64,000 nt of DNA from Porodaedalea pini (Eukaryota; Basidiomycota; Agaricomycetes; Hymenochaetales; Hymenochaetaceae): assembly GCA_002794775.1 (NCBI GenBank), contig NBAY01000017.1, positions 496,001-560,000 of the forward strand, in the 5' to 3' direction. The position numbers and the translations under genes are program-made. Below, piece by piece: positions 35,849 to 44,968 of the stretch; position 1 is the stretch's first letter; each line of letters opens with the position of its first letter. The notes under the pieces are model-generated. The model was not told the DNA's origin, searched no databases, and saw only the letters and a program-made list of their open reading frames with translations.

Positions 35849-38671
35849 TCAAGGCGAGAGTCCCGATCGCCCTTGTTCCCTACCCTGGAACTTACCGGCC
35901 CACCACTGTGCCACTCCTTTCTGTCTCTCAGGCTCCGTCATTTCAAACACGGGTCGGAACTTCAGCTGCGACATCTCTAGGGTGTTGAGGGCGCGAGGAG
36001 CACTGGGAGTTGATTTATGAAATTCGTCAATGGCCTCTTGAGAGTTCGTCAAATTCTCAATTGGCTCCCAGGTGCGTTCTTTGTTCGGATACCCTTTCCA
36101 ATGTACGAGGTATTTGAGCTTCCCTCGCACAAGTTTGGAGTCGACAACCTTTTCGACCTCATATTCTGGCACATCGTCAATGATTTCAGGCGGGGGTGGA
36201 AGATCCTGCTTTTGCAACGTATACTGTGGCTCGTGGTATGGGGAGAGGAGCACTTCATTGAAAACCGGATAGACTTTTTTCCATGTACGTGGAAGTTTAA
36301 GTCTATATGCTGACGTGCCGATTTTCTTTTCGACAATGAAAGGCCCATAACGTTTATCTCCCAGCTTCTTCATAGGACGATCTGTCTTTAAGTGAGTTCC
36401 TTCGAGCATGACCTTTTCCCCAGGTTTATACTCGATGGATTCTCCCTTCGTCCTGTCATAGAAGCGCTTCATGGTTTCGGCCGCATGCTTTAATGCCGAT
36501 TCGGTTTCCTCCCTGATCTTGGCCATCCGGTCGGCAAACTGCTTAGCGGACTCATTGGTCGATTCGCGTCTAGGATTCGTGCCCTTATATGGGTGTCTCC
36601 CATGGTTGACGAAAAAGGGTGACGCTCCTGTCGACGTTTGTTCTTTGTCGTTGTACGCGAATTCCGCTAGCGCAAGCCATTCCGCCCAGTCCGACTGATG
36701 GTGGTTAACAAAGAGACGAAGGTACTGTTCAATCTCTTGGTTTATCCGTTCTGTCTGACCATCTGTCTGTGGGTGATATGCCGTTGACGGGTTTCCCTCG
36801 ATGCCCAGTAACCGGTATAGTTCATTCATGAATTTGGACTCGAACTGTGATCCTCTGTCATGAATAAACTTGCGCGGTATGCCGTGTAGCCTGAAGACAT
36901 GATCCCGGTAGAGCCTCGCCATTCCTTCCGACGTTATGCTCACTGAGGTAGGGATCGCATGCACCTGTTTACTGAACCTGTCAACGAAGACACAGATTGC
37001 GTTATGCCCATTGGACTCGGGTAGTTCGCCAATCAGGTCTGCTGTGACGATTTCCCAAGGACCTTTCGGGATCTCGTTTGGGTTCAGAGGATTGTGCGGT
37101 TTTGCTCTGTGTGCCTTCGTACGTTGGCACGCATCACATCCCTCGACATACATTCGAACATCTCGTTGGATTCCCGGCCACCAGTAGTTGCGTGTGATCA
37201 ACTCATGGGTCTTGTAGCGTCCTGGGTGTCCTGCGAGCATGCTGTCGTGATGGTTTCGAATGATGTCTTCTCGGAGTTTATGGTCTTTCGGCACGTAGAT
37301 CCTGCCCTTCCACATCAACAACCCTTCTTCTTCCTCCCACTCTCGTTCCTTCCGCTCTAACGCCTTCACAACTGCTCTGTCCCTGTTGTTTCGTACCCTT
37401 TTAATTCGTTTAACGAAGTCTGCATCCAGCGCTTCTAGCAGTGTTTCGTTTACAAATAAGTCCAGCTTGAGCTCAATAGCATGATCCCAAGGGCGTCTCT
37501 CTGGTAACTGATCGAATTCCTGTTCACTGAAGACGTCCGCGAACTCTTTGACATAGTTCGGGACTTCCTCGAGCACCTGTTGTCTGACCTTCAGCGCTTT
37601 TCTCGGATCGGACTTAATGTACCTGTCCCAATCGAAGAGGAAGAGCTGATCGCCGTCTTCAAGTTCCACCAAATCAAGGTTTTCGTCGGGGTCTGCATCA
37701 ATGTCCTCTAGACTACGGATATAGCCGCATACATCGGGGCATCGATCAAATTTGATCGTTGATTTTTGCCAGTCGATGTTGGGATTGTGCAGCTTTAACC
37801 ATTCATGTCCGATGAACACATCTGTTTTCCCTAGATCTGTGACCGCGAAGTGGATGCGCTCCGAATGATCTTTAATCGTCATGCGCATTTCCACAAACTC
37901 TGTGATCGAGCCGTCCTTGTTGAGCGTGCCGTCAGCATTATAGACTCGGATTGGGATGGGTGTCTTTTTTGTCCGGATCTGATGCTTTTCGACGAAGGAT
38001 CGGTTGATACATGAGCCAGTGCAGCCACTGTCCAGTAGGGCGTCTACCTTGAACTGGTTACCGGTGTCGGTCGTTTGAAGGAGAATCGGTACCATGAGCT
38101 GTTGCCCCCGAGACCCTCTTACGAACCGTTTCGGACCCCTCAGGTCCCTAACAGCTGCCACGGCATCTGGTTCTTCTAGCGCAATGATTTGACGCACCGT
38201 CTCTTCATTCGCTTCAGCATGCCTCTGCTGTTTCATCCACACTCGGAGAGTCGTTAAAGCACTTTCGAGTTTATCCTCTTTGAGACGCCGTACTACCCAT
38301 GGGGCCGTAAAGGGGACAGGGCGATCTCTCCAGGACTTCCTCTCAGCTTGTTTCGACGAGTTTTCATTTTTCACGGATTTCGGTTCAGTTCCGGCCAAGG
38401 AAGAAATAGAATTAAAAGATTCAGAACAGGGTTTTACATGATTTTTTGACACAGGAGTAGGACGAGATGATGAGGCAGACGTGTTGTTACATATAGGCAT
38501 ATCTATACTACTAGCTACTGGTACAGGGACAGAAGGAATATTTTTGCGAGTGCCATTGCTTTTTACATTTTTTTGTATTTTATCTAAATTATCTACAGAG
38601 TCCATAGAATTATCAAAAATGGCCGTTTGAAAAACTGAAACTGAACCTATCCCAGTCAGTGCCGTGTTCAC
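35849..38671 (-). CDS. gypsy C pol, protease-integrase-chromodomain, RT and RNase H deleted
   Basis: An open frame of 940 residues. A long charged leader precedes the protease (VDALLDSGCTGSCINRSF, catalytic DSG). The text then jumps from PERRPWDHAIELK straight to LDLFVNETLLEALDADF, which normally lies after RNase H; the RT motifs (YLDDI) and RNase H motifs are absent. The integrase is whole: zinc-binding HHDSMLAGHPG...CDACQ, core VDRFSKQVHAIP, DRGSQFES and the glutamate region GQTERINQEIEQY, then the GPF region and a chromodomain (VHWKGYPNKERTWEPIENL). The frame overlaps the end of gag by 4 bases in the -1 register, so a fused product would need -1 frameshifting. Confidence 0.93.
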   Translation of the reverse strand: MNTALTGIGSVSVFQTAIFDNSMDSVDNLDKIQKNVKSNGTRKNIPSVPVPVASSIDMPICNNTSASSSRPTPVSKNHVKPCSESFNSISSLAGTEPKSVKNENSSKQAERKSWRDRPVPFTAPWVVRRLKEDKLESALTTLRVWMKQQRHAEANEETVRQIIALEEPDAVAAVRDLRGPKRFVRGSRGQQLMVPILLQTTDTGNQFKVDALLDSGCTGSCINRSFVEKHQIRTKKTPIPIRVYNADGTLNKDGSITEFVEMRMTIKDHSERIHFAVTDLGKTDVFIGHEWLKLHNPNIDWQKSTIKFDRCPDVCGYIRSLEDIDADPDENLDLVELEDGDQLFLFDWDRYIKSDPRKALKVRQQVLEEVPNYVKEFADVFSEQEFDQLPERRPWDHAIELKLDLFVNETLLEALDADFVKRIKRVRNNRDRAVVKALERKEREWEEEEGLLMWKGRIYVPKDHKLREDIIRNHHDSMLAGHPGRYKTHELITRNYWWPGIQRDVRMYVEGCDACQRTKAHRAKPHNPLNPNEIPKGPWEIVTADLIGELPESNGHNAICVFVDRFSKQVHAIPTSVSITSEGMARLYRDHVFRLHGIPRKFIHDRGSQFESKFMNELYRLLGIEGNPSTAYHPQTDGQTERINQEIEQYLRLFVNHHQSDWAEWLALAEFAYNDKEQTSTGASPFFVNHGRHPYKGTNPRRESTNESAKQFADRMAKIREETESALKHAAETMKRFYDRTKGESIEYKPGEKVMLEGTHLKTDRPMKKLGDKRYGPFIVEKKIGTSAYRLKLPRTWKKVYPVFNEVLLSPYHEPQYTLQKQDLPPPPEIIDDVPEYEVEKVVDSKLVRGKLKYLVHWKGYPNKERTWEPIENLTNSQEAIDEFHKSTPSAPRALNTLEMSQLKFRPVFEMTEPERQKGVAQWWAGKFQGREQGRSGLSP

Positions 38672-39753
38672 TGCTGGGGTTCCGCAAAATCCAACTCCCG
38701 CTCAAAGAGCGCCTCCTCTTCTTCCTCCGCAAAGTCTGACTCCTTGAGCGTCGCGGTCTCGTCTGCCCAGACTTTTCTCTCTCGGGGTTCCATCCCCATC
38801 AACACAGCCCTTATCACCTTCTTCTGCATCGGGCAATTCCTCTGTAGATGTCCAGATTCCTTGCAGTAGTAGCAGAGTCCGGCTTTCCTCAGCTCTTCGA
38901 GTGAGACGTCCATCGGCTTCCCCATGCCTCCGTATGTGATTCCGGTGGCATCGCGTCTTTCGGGGATTCTTGGTGTGAACGTCTGGGTAGGTTTTGGTGG
39001 GAGCACCTGAGGTCTGGACGGGGCAGCGCGCATTTGTTCGATGGCCTTCATCTGACGTCTAGCGTTGTCGAATCGAATGGCTTTTTCTTGCCAGCCTTTG
39101 TACGTGGTTGGGACCGTGTCACTCATTTCGATTCGGTATACGATCTCTCTATCCAAGGCTTTCGTCAGTTTGTGGATGAGGGTGTCGTCATTCTTTGCAT
39201 CATCGTTGTATCCTGCCGCACGGCGATAGATGTCGAACTGCTGGAAGAATTGGTCGGCTGTGATGTCTCGGGTGTGCTTCCAGCTATCCAATTTTTGCAT
39301 GGCGTTCATGCGTTCGTTCAGATCTCCGAACACTTTCTCCAGCTGTTCGTTAAACTTCTGGCGACTGACGAGCGAAAAGATCAGATAGCCGTCCATCTTG
39401 ATGCTTTCCAGGAAGTTCTGTGCCCAGAGTGCGGCCGAGCCTTCCGTCATGAACGACAACACGAAAAGGAAGTAGTCCTTGTCGTTCATGAAGTCCTCTG
39501 CGTTAGCTTCAACGTAAAGGGTGATGGCACGTTCGAACTTCTTGTAGTCTCGTCCGTTGAACGTCTCGGGTTTGGCGATATGTCTTCCTCCACTGCGGCT
39601 TGTTGGTGGAGGGACAGGTGCGGCTGCGGCTGCTGGCGTGGGGGTTGCGAGTAATCCCAGGCCGTGTAGCGCGTTGATGATCTCCTGCATCATGTCGTTT
39701 GAGATTGTCGGAGTTGCGGCTGCTGGCGCAGCTGGGGCTTGGGGTTCTGCCAT
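38668..39753 (-). CDS. gypsy C gag
   Basis: 361 residues from MAEPQAPAAPAAATPTIS. It has an Ala/Pro-rich start, a capsid-like body (KPETFNGRDYKKFERAITLY, TEGSAALWAQNFLES) and a CCHC zinc knuckle CYYCKESGHLQRNC. It has no stop or frameshift. The same frame is open upstream of this ATG to about 39950, so a longer start is possible if an upstream initiator exists. Confidence 0.92.
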   Translation of the reverse strand: MAEPQAPAAPAAATPTISNDMMQEIINALHGLGLLATPTPAAAAAPVPPPTSRSGGRHIAKPETFNGRDYKKFERAITLYVEANAEDFMNDKDYFLFVLSFMTEGSAALWAQNFLESIKMDGYLIFSLVSRQKFNEQLEKVFGDLNERMNAMQKLDSWKHTRDITADQFFQQFDIYRRAAGYNDDAKNDDTLIHKLTKALDREIVYRIEMSDTVPTTYKGWQEKAIRFDNARRQMKAIEQMRAAPSRPQVLPPKPTQTFTPRIPERRDATGITYGGMGKPMDVSLEELRKAGLCYYCKESGHLQRNCPMQKKVIRAVLMGMEPRERKVWADETATLKESDFAEEEEEALFERELDFAEPQQ

Positions 39754-40608
39754 GATAGGCGGTGGTGTTGGTGATGGGTGGGGTGGTTGGTGGGCTCCTA
39801 GCTCGTCGTCTAGGCGTACCAGGTCGTCGTCGGTCAGGGGTGGTAGTTGTGCGAGGACAGCGTCGGCAGTGTCTTCTGGTGGTGTATTCCACCGCTGTGC
39901 CGCTGATTCAGGCAGTCGAGCGTACGGGTGTGGAGCCAGCTCAAATCAGAGACAACACTGCCAGCCGACAGGTGGTGCGGACGCCTGCGGATCTGATTGA
40001 GCGCTGTAACAAAACTCCTGATGTGGTGGTCGACTTTCACTTGCTGATCAAACCCGGATCTTCCTCTGTGAAGACTCCAACGGGCGCCAAGGGACCTTTC
40101 CGAAGATCACCCCCAAGGCCTGGTAGCTACTCTTGAGTGGGTCGGACTCAACGTTACCCCCTCTCAAACGAGCGCTAGTTGATCGAATAGAAAGAGGACG
40201 GCGGGTTGTGAAACGAGTGAGTTTAATAATGAAGGTAAGGAATTAACGACGTATCGGCCTGATCGATGCACGTGAGATCGATCTAAGAATAGGTGTGGGT
40301 CGAAGCGATCGTAGTCGGGGTCGCAGTCCAAGTCGTCGGACGCGTCGGATGAGAATGTTGGTCTAGAGTTCGGGGTTACGGACAGGTAGTGGTTGGTTTT
40401 GAGGTTGTTGGATGAGATGAGGGTTGAGAGTGATGATGATAGATAGTAGGAATAGTTCAATGGTGAGAGTGATTTGTGGGGTACAGGTGAAGGTGTAGAT
40501 GGTAGCGCGGTAGAGAGATCGTTGTTGGTAGGAGATGCGAATGTTTAGAGCCAGCGTGGCGTTGGTGACTGAGAATGCGCAAGGCGGTAGGGGTAAGTTT
40601 CGACCTTG
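39754..40608 (-). other. gypsy C leader between 5' LTR and gag
   Basis: 855 bases. The gag frame extends partly into it (PPEDTADAVLAQLPPLTDDD), without an ATG before a stop near 39950. The primer-binding site is not obvious; the bases after the LTR read CAAGGTCGAAAC on the minus strand. A minus-strand ORF with DLDCDPDYDRFDPHLF lies at 40460-40164, with no known role. Confidence 0.6.
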
Positions 40609-41055
40609 TGTCAGCGACGGACTACGGGTATGCAAATGGTAGCCGGGTCGTGCGGAACTCAGTCAGGGGAGGAGGGAGACAAGAGAGAGAGCAGTGAGCC
40701 AGGGGGAACTGACACAGCGCGGAGATAAGGAGTAGCTTCTGGACGTAGCCAGGTAGAATTGACCAGGTCGAAACTAGGGGATAAGTACAGGAGGACTACC
40801 TACTTATATACCCTTCAGCGGCTGCGCACGGACCAGGGAATTAACTACTACATAAGGATAGATGATAGAACGTCGTGGAACTTCATAGAATAATGAAATC
40901 ATAGGATCGGTCAGCGAGTAAGGATAGTGCGAGAAGGAGCGTAATGAATAATGAGTAAGCAGGAATAAGCGTGATTAGTGATGGATGGATAAGATATGAT
41001 AAGATAAGATAAGAGAAAATGATAAGATAAGATAATTTAAAAAGCGTCCATGACA
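40609..41055 (-). repeat. 5' LTR of gypsy C
   Basis: 447 bp, the partner of 35390-35836. Confidence 0.96.
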
Positions 41056-42425
41056 GAGGTGTACTGAAGTTAGAAGCGAGCCAAGTGGATCTGGAGTCAA
41101 GAATTAGTGATGAAAGTGTGTCCCTGGAGGTACTGGATGGTGGTGTGTACCGACGCATACCGGAGGTCGAGGCAGTTCAAGATATACTGACATTTGGCAC
41201 ACATCGAGTGGTACCGGGTTTTGACGCATACCGAGATGTACCAGAGTTAGAAGTTCGCCAAGCAGGTCCGGAGCCGAGCATTAGTGAGGAGGGGGTGCTC
41301 CTGGATGCACCAGAGGTGTACCGATGTGTACCGGAGGTTGTGGGGGTTCGAGACGTACCGATGTTTGACAGATATCAAGCGGTACTGGAAATTGAGGAAA
41401 GTGGATGCATACCGGAAGTGAAGTGTGGTGGATTTAATGCGTACCAAGCGGTGCCAGCAACCGATGCTAGTGTACCAGAGGCATACTGATGCATACCGGA
41501 GGTTGTGGCGGTTTGAGATGTACCGATGTTTGATGGATATCGAGTGGTACCGGAATTTGAGGCATGCAGAGGCATACCGAAAGTAAAGTGTGGTGGATTT
41601 AGCGTGTACCGAGCGGTGCCGGCGCCTGACACCAGTGGACTAGAGGTGTACTGAGGTGTACCGGATGAGCTGGCGGTTCAAGACATACCGACGTTTGATG
41701 CAAATTGAGTGGTACCGGAATTTGATGCCTGTCGAAGTGTACCGGAAATGAAATGTGGTGGAGTCAATGCGAGTCAAGCGGTGCTATGGTCAGACACGAG
41801 TGTACCAGGGGCATACCGATGCATACCGGAGGTCATGGCGGTTTGGGACGTACCGACGTTTGATGCATATCGAGTGGTACCAGAGTTCAATGGGTACAGA
41901 TGCATACTGGAAATGAAGTGTAGTAGAGTTAGCGAATGCCAAGTGGTGCTAGGGACAGACTGTGGACTAGGGGAGTATTGGGGTGTACCAAAGCAGCACC
42001 AGGAGTCACCACTGAATGCACCAAGAATGTGTACCGAGCTGTTACCATCCGTACCGACAGAGAGGCCAACACCAGAAAGACGCAGTACCTTGGACTTTGG
42101 TGTGAGCAGACTTCAGTGGGTGGAGGAGAGGAAGCTGGAAACTACTTCGATGATGTTGCCAGAAGGAGTTTTAGCCTGGTCAGCAGTGGAGAGGGAAAAA
42201 TCCAACCCGTTGAATTTCGATCCAGGAGGCATACTGATATTGGGACTTGTGCCGAGACGTACCAACAGACCCTGGTACCGGTCATCCCCTTTCATTGTGT
42301 CCTTCGTCTGCATGGCGGTACAGTATACCATGCCCCATAGGGTCCCTCAGAGAACAGTTAGGGTCCTGGCGTACTGAAGGGAAGGCATGACTGGGGACAG
42401 TCACAATTTCAAATGTCCCAGGAGA
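41056..42425 (+). repeat. element B internal repeats, 3' half
   Basis: About 1.0 kb of degenerate tandem units built around GTACCGGAG/GCATACCGA (41060-42070), reading as VPE-type repeats in shifting frames (APEVYRCVPEVVGVRDVPMF). A short open tail follows (VPRRTNRPWYRSSPFIVSF), ending at 42377 near the 3' LTR. Many stops are present; no pol motif is seen. Confidence 0.8.
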
Positions 42426-43290
42426 TGTAGAGTTCCGATGAGTGGCCAACCACTGCAGATCCCTCTAGAGGCCATCCGTCACATGTTCTGACAAGTATTG
42501 ACGCATACTGGACTCAGAATGGTTTGCCCGACACATACCAGACACAGGACAATTTGCCTGACATCACATCAGCAGATCACTAGGAAGATCCCCCTGGCAA
42601 TTTGGGACGTACCAGAAAGCTTATGTCATCAGAGTCAGTTGGGATGCGTACCAGAGATCTGCCTGATGATGGGTGACGACTCACCAATTGGAGGATCTCA
42701 GTTCCAGTGGAGCTGCGATATGACCGGATGATGGACCGATGCAAATGGGGAAGTTGTCACATGGACAGGTTTTCTTTTGATTTTCTATGTTTCTCTTACA
42801 TTCCGAATGTTTTCTCTCTGACACTCTATGTTTCACCCGGTATGCACATTATACTCACTTTGGAATAATTTTCCTGTAGATAAATCTCTTGCACCTTGTA
42901 TTTAGGGACTTCCCTGTTGTAGGTAGCGAGGGAGGAAATACTACCGCAGAGTTCCCCTCAGATAGGGCAGCTTCCGTGTGTGCAGTTAGTCTCCGCAACA
43001 GTTAGTTTCGTGGCAACCTCATCTTCAGTCTCATCTCTTGTCTCGTTCTCATTCTCGTCTCTGCTATCGCTATTGTCTCATACCAGAGTTGATATCTCGC
43101 TCATTCCGGCTCCGTACTGACACTCACATCGGGTCCAGAGTGCCTTACAGTATTGACGTGTACCGACACGTACCGACACATACCGGGTTTTTCCTGCGCT
43201 CATACTGAGCATATATTTACTGCAAAACTCAATGGAAACATGTCCCCAAATGAACTACTGATCCTAAACAACCCATACACAGGATCTACA
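42426..43290 (+). repeat. 3' LTR of element B
   Basis: 865 bp, the partner of 30726-31590. The preceding bases CCCAGGAGA are only weakly polypurine. Confidence 0.95.
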
Positions 43291-43530
43291 GCACAACCCA
43301 CCATCAACCAATGCAACAACTGCCACCATCTTGGCCATCCGGCATCTAAATGCCGTTCTGTGGCCTGCTGCGCCATCTGCTCTGAGCCACATCATACAGT
43401 CGTCCATGTCACAAAATGCATGACATGCACCGCCTCCAACAACCTACAGTGCGAGCATTTTGCTCATTGAATTAACTGCCAGGGCAACCACAGTGCTTGC
43501 TCCACTGATTGCCTGGCTCACCACAATTAT
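43291..43530 (+). pseudogene. LINE ORF1, part 4: zinc knuckles
   Basis: AQPTINQCNNCHHLGHPASKC is a CCHC knuckle. More cysteine/histidine clusters follow (CCAICSEPHHTVVHVTKC, CEHF and, after a stop, INCQGNHSACSTDC), as in Tad-type ORF1 C termini. Confidence 0.85.
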
Positions 43531-43539
43531 CGTTCCCCT

Positions 43540-44968
43540 TATTAATTTTATGATGGATTCTATTTCGGTTTTTTCTATCAACCTTCGTAACTCCGAACCT
43601 TCATTCAACTTCCTTCTTCACGCCTTTTCCTCGACTCATTCCAGTCCTGATATTTTATGTTTTCAAGAAACCCCTGTCATTCGTCATTTTGCTCCCTCAA
43701 AAGTTTCTGCTCAAGGTTCCTTGGTTTATTATGCCTGAAACTCCCAACCTTACACTGCATTTTTACCTGCCTGTCCAGGTAAACCATGTTGTTGTACATT
43801 TGTGCACCCCCATATCATTCATCGGGTGTCTATGCACTACCCCTCCTCCCCTTCTCCTAACATTGCAGTCATTTCTATTTCTCACAGCAAATTATCCCCT
43901 GTTTTTTTATGGAACGTTTATAACTCACTTTCGCTGCATGAGTTTGAAAATCTGCTTCCTACCCTTAGTTCTCCATCCCATATTTTCATGGGAGATTTCA
44001 ACTGTCATTCAGTACTTTGGTCCCTCTCGGAACAATCTGCTTACTTGTCTCAGTCCCAATGTCTCGTTGACTGGATCAATGAGAACAACCTTTCTATTTG
44101 CAACCCCCCCAACCAACCCACATATTTCAATTGTTCCACCAATGCGAGGTCGATCATTGACCTGGTTATCACTTCTGGAGACTTTGCACCCCAACTCCTT
44201 GAATCAATTTCAGTTTCCAACCCATCACTAGACATCTCATCAGATCATTTCCCCATTTGATTTTCTTTTGATATCAATTTTTCAACTCCCATCTCTCAAC
44301 CCTCCCTTCATTCTATCTGCCATCATGATTTGCCTGCTTTTGTGTCTGAGTTTTGCAAATCCAACCTTTTCTCCTTTTCCCTAGCAGATATTCACACCCC
44401 CAAGGCACTGGAAGCCCTAATGTTTAACTTTCAATCCTCCTTTGCAGCTTTCGCTACAACCTTTCTTCAAAAACGAAAGCTGCACACCTACTTCAGCTCC
44501 AACACCTGGTGGTCTGAGGCTTGCTCTCGGCTATATAAAGCACACTGCTGCAACCCGAGCCCCGATACTCGCAAAACCCTTGACACTGAAATCACCTGTG
44601 CCAAAAACACTTTTTTTGGCTCATGCATCCAACACTCTGACTCCCATAGTGCATGGCGTAACCAATTCCTAGGTTCCGCACGCTGTTGTTCCCCTATTGG
44701 AGTGCTTCGCATGCCCAATGGGTCCTTCTTGCTCACAGAAGACGATAAAGTGTCCCTTTTCTGACAAATGTTTTTCCTCCTCTTGACATCTACATCAGAG
44801 TCGCTTCAGCTTCCTGAACTTCGTGAGTTAAGGCCTCTCACTATTGCCAATATACAGGATGTGTTCCATGGAATAGATCAGGAAACGAGCCATGGCAACA
44901 GTCAGATCTCATATAGACACCTCGAGCTCCTCATCGCCCACCAGGGGCAATTTTTTGTTGACCTTTTC
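43540..44968 (+). pseudogene. LINE ORF2, part 1: endonuclease and linker
   Basis: Endonuclease/exonuclease/phosphatase-type reading: INLRNS near the start, PDILCFQETP (the QE metal-binding motif), then a frameshift or stop near 43735, HIFMGDFNCHSVLW (GDFN motif) and a final SSDHFPI (SDH motif). Linker sequence then leads toward the RT. The frames include stops near 44258 and 44763. The segment stops at VDLF, where insert D begins. Confidence 0.88.

Larger units (their letters stand above)
35390..41055 (-). mobile_element. Ty3/gypsy chromovirus C, recent, lacking RT and RNase H
   Basis: Two 447-bp LTRs with TGTCA...TGACA ends, and a perfect TSD GAGGT (35385-35389 and 41056-41060). gag and pol on the minus strand are both open. 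I see only two differences between the LTRs, so it inserted recently. pol has an in-frame deletion of RT and RNase H (junction near 37466), so the element must have been copied with enzymes supplied in trans. The polypurine tract GAAGGGGAGGG is next to the 3' LTR. Confidence 0.95.
30726..43290 (+). mobile_element. LTR element B: gag only, no pol
   Basis: Two 865-bp LTRs (30726-31590 and 42426-43290) with TGTAGA...TCTACA ends enclose, once inserts E and C are removed, about 3.4 kb. That holds gag and long degenerate GTACCGGAG repeats, but no protease, RT or integrase. A possible tRNA-type primer site (TGGAGCCCACTGC) begins 2 bases after the 5' LTR. It sits in LINE ORF1, between EEMKV and the zinc knuckles. 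No TSD is visible; the flanks GTGC and GCAC instead extend the terminal inverted repeat. It is a non-autonomous element that would depend on another element's pol. Confidence 0.85.

Noticed and set aside
35664..35852. ORF in the gypsy C LTR (also at 40883-41158)
   Set aside because: Comes from AT-rich GATAAG repeats giving a leucine/isoleucine run; not comparable with the long ORFs in D and E.
39034..39654. 206-residue plus-strand ORF
   Set aside because: Lies opposite the intact gag of gypsy C and has no domain.
30721..43295. A TSD for element B (GGTGC against GCACA)
   Set aside because: The flanks are complementary, not repeated, so they are not a duplication; reported instead as a missing TSD.
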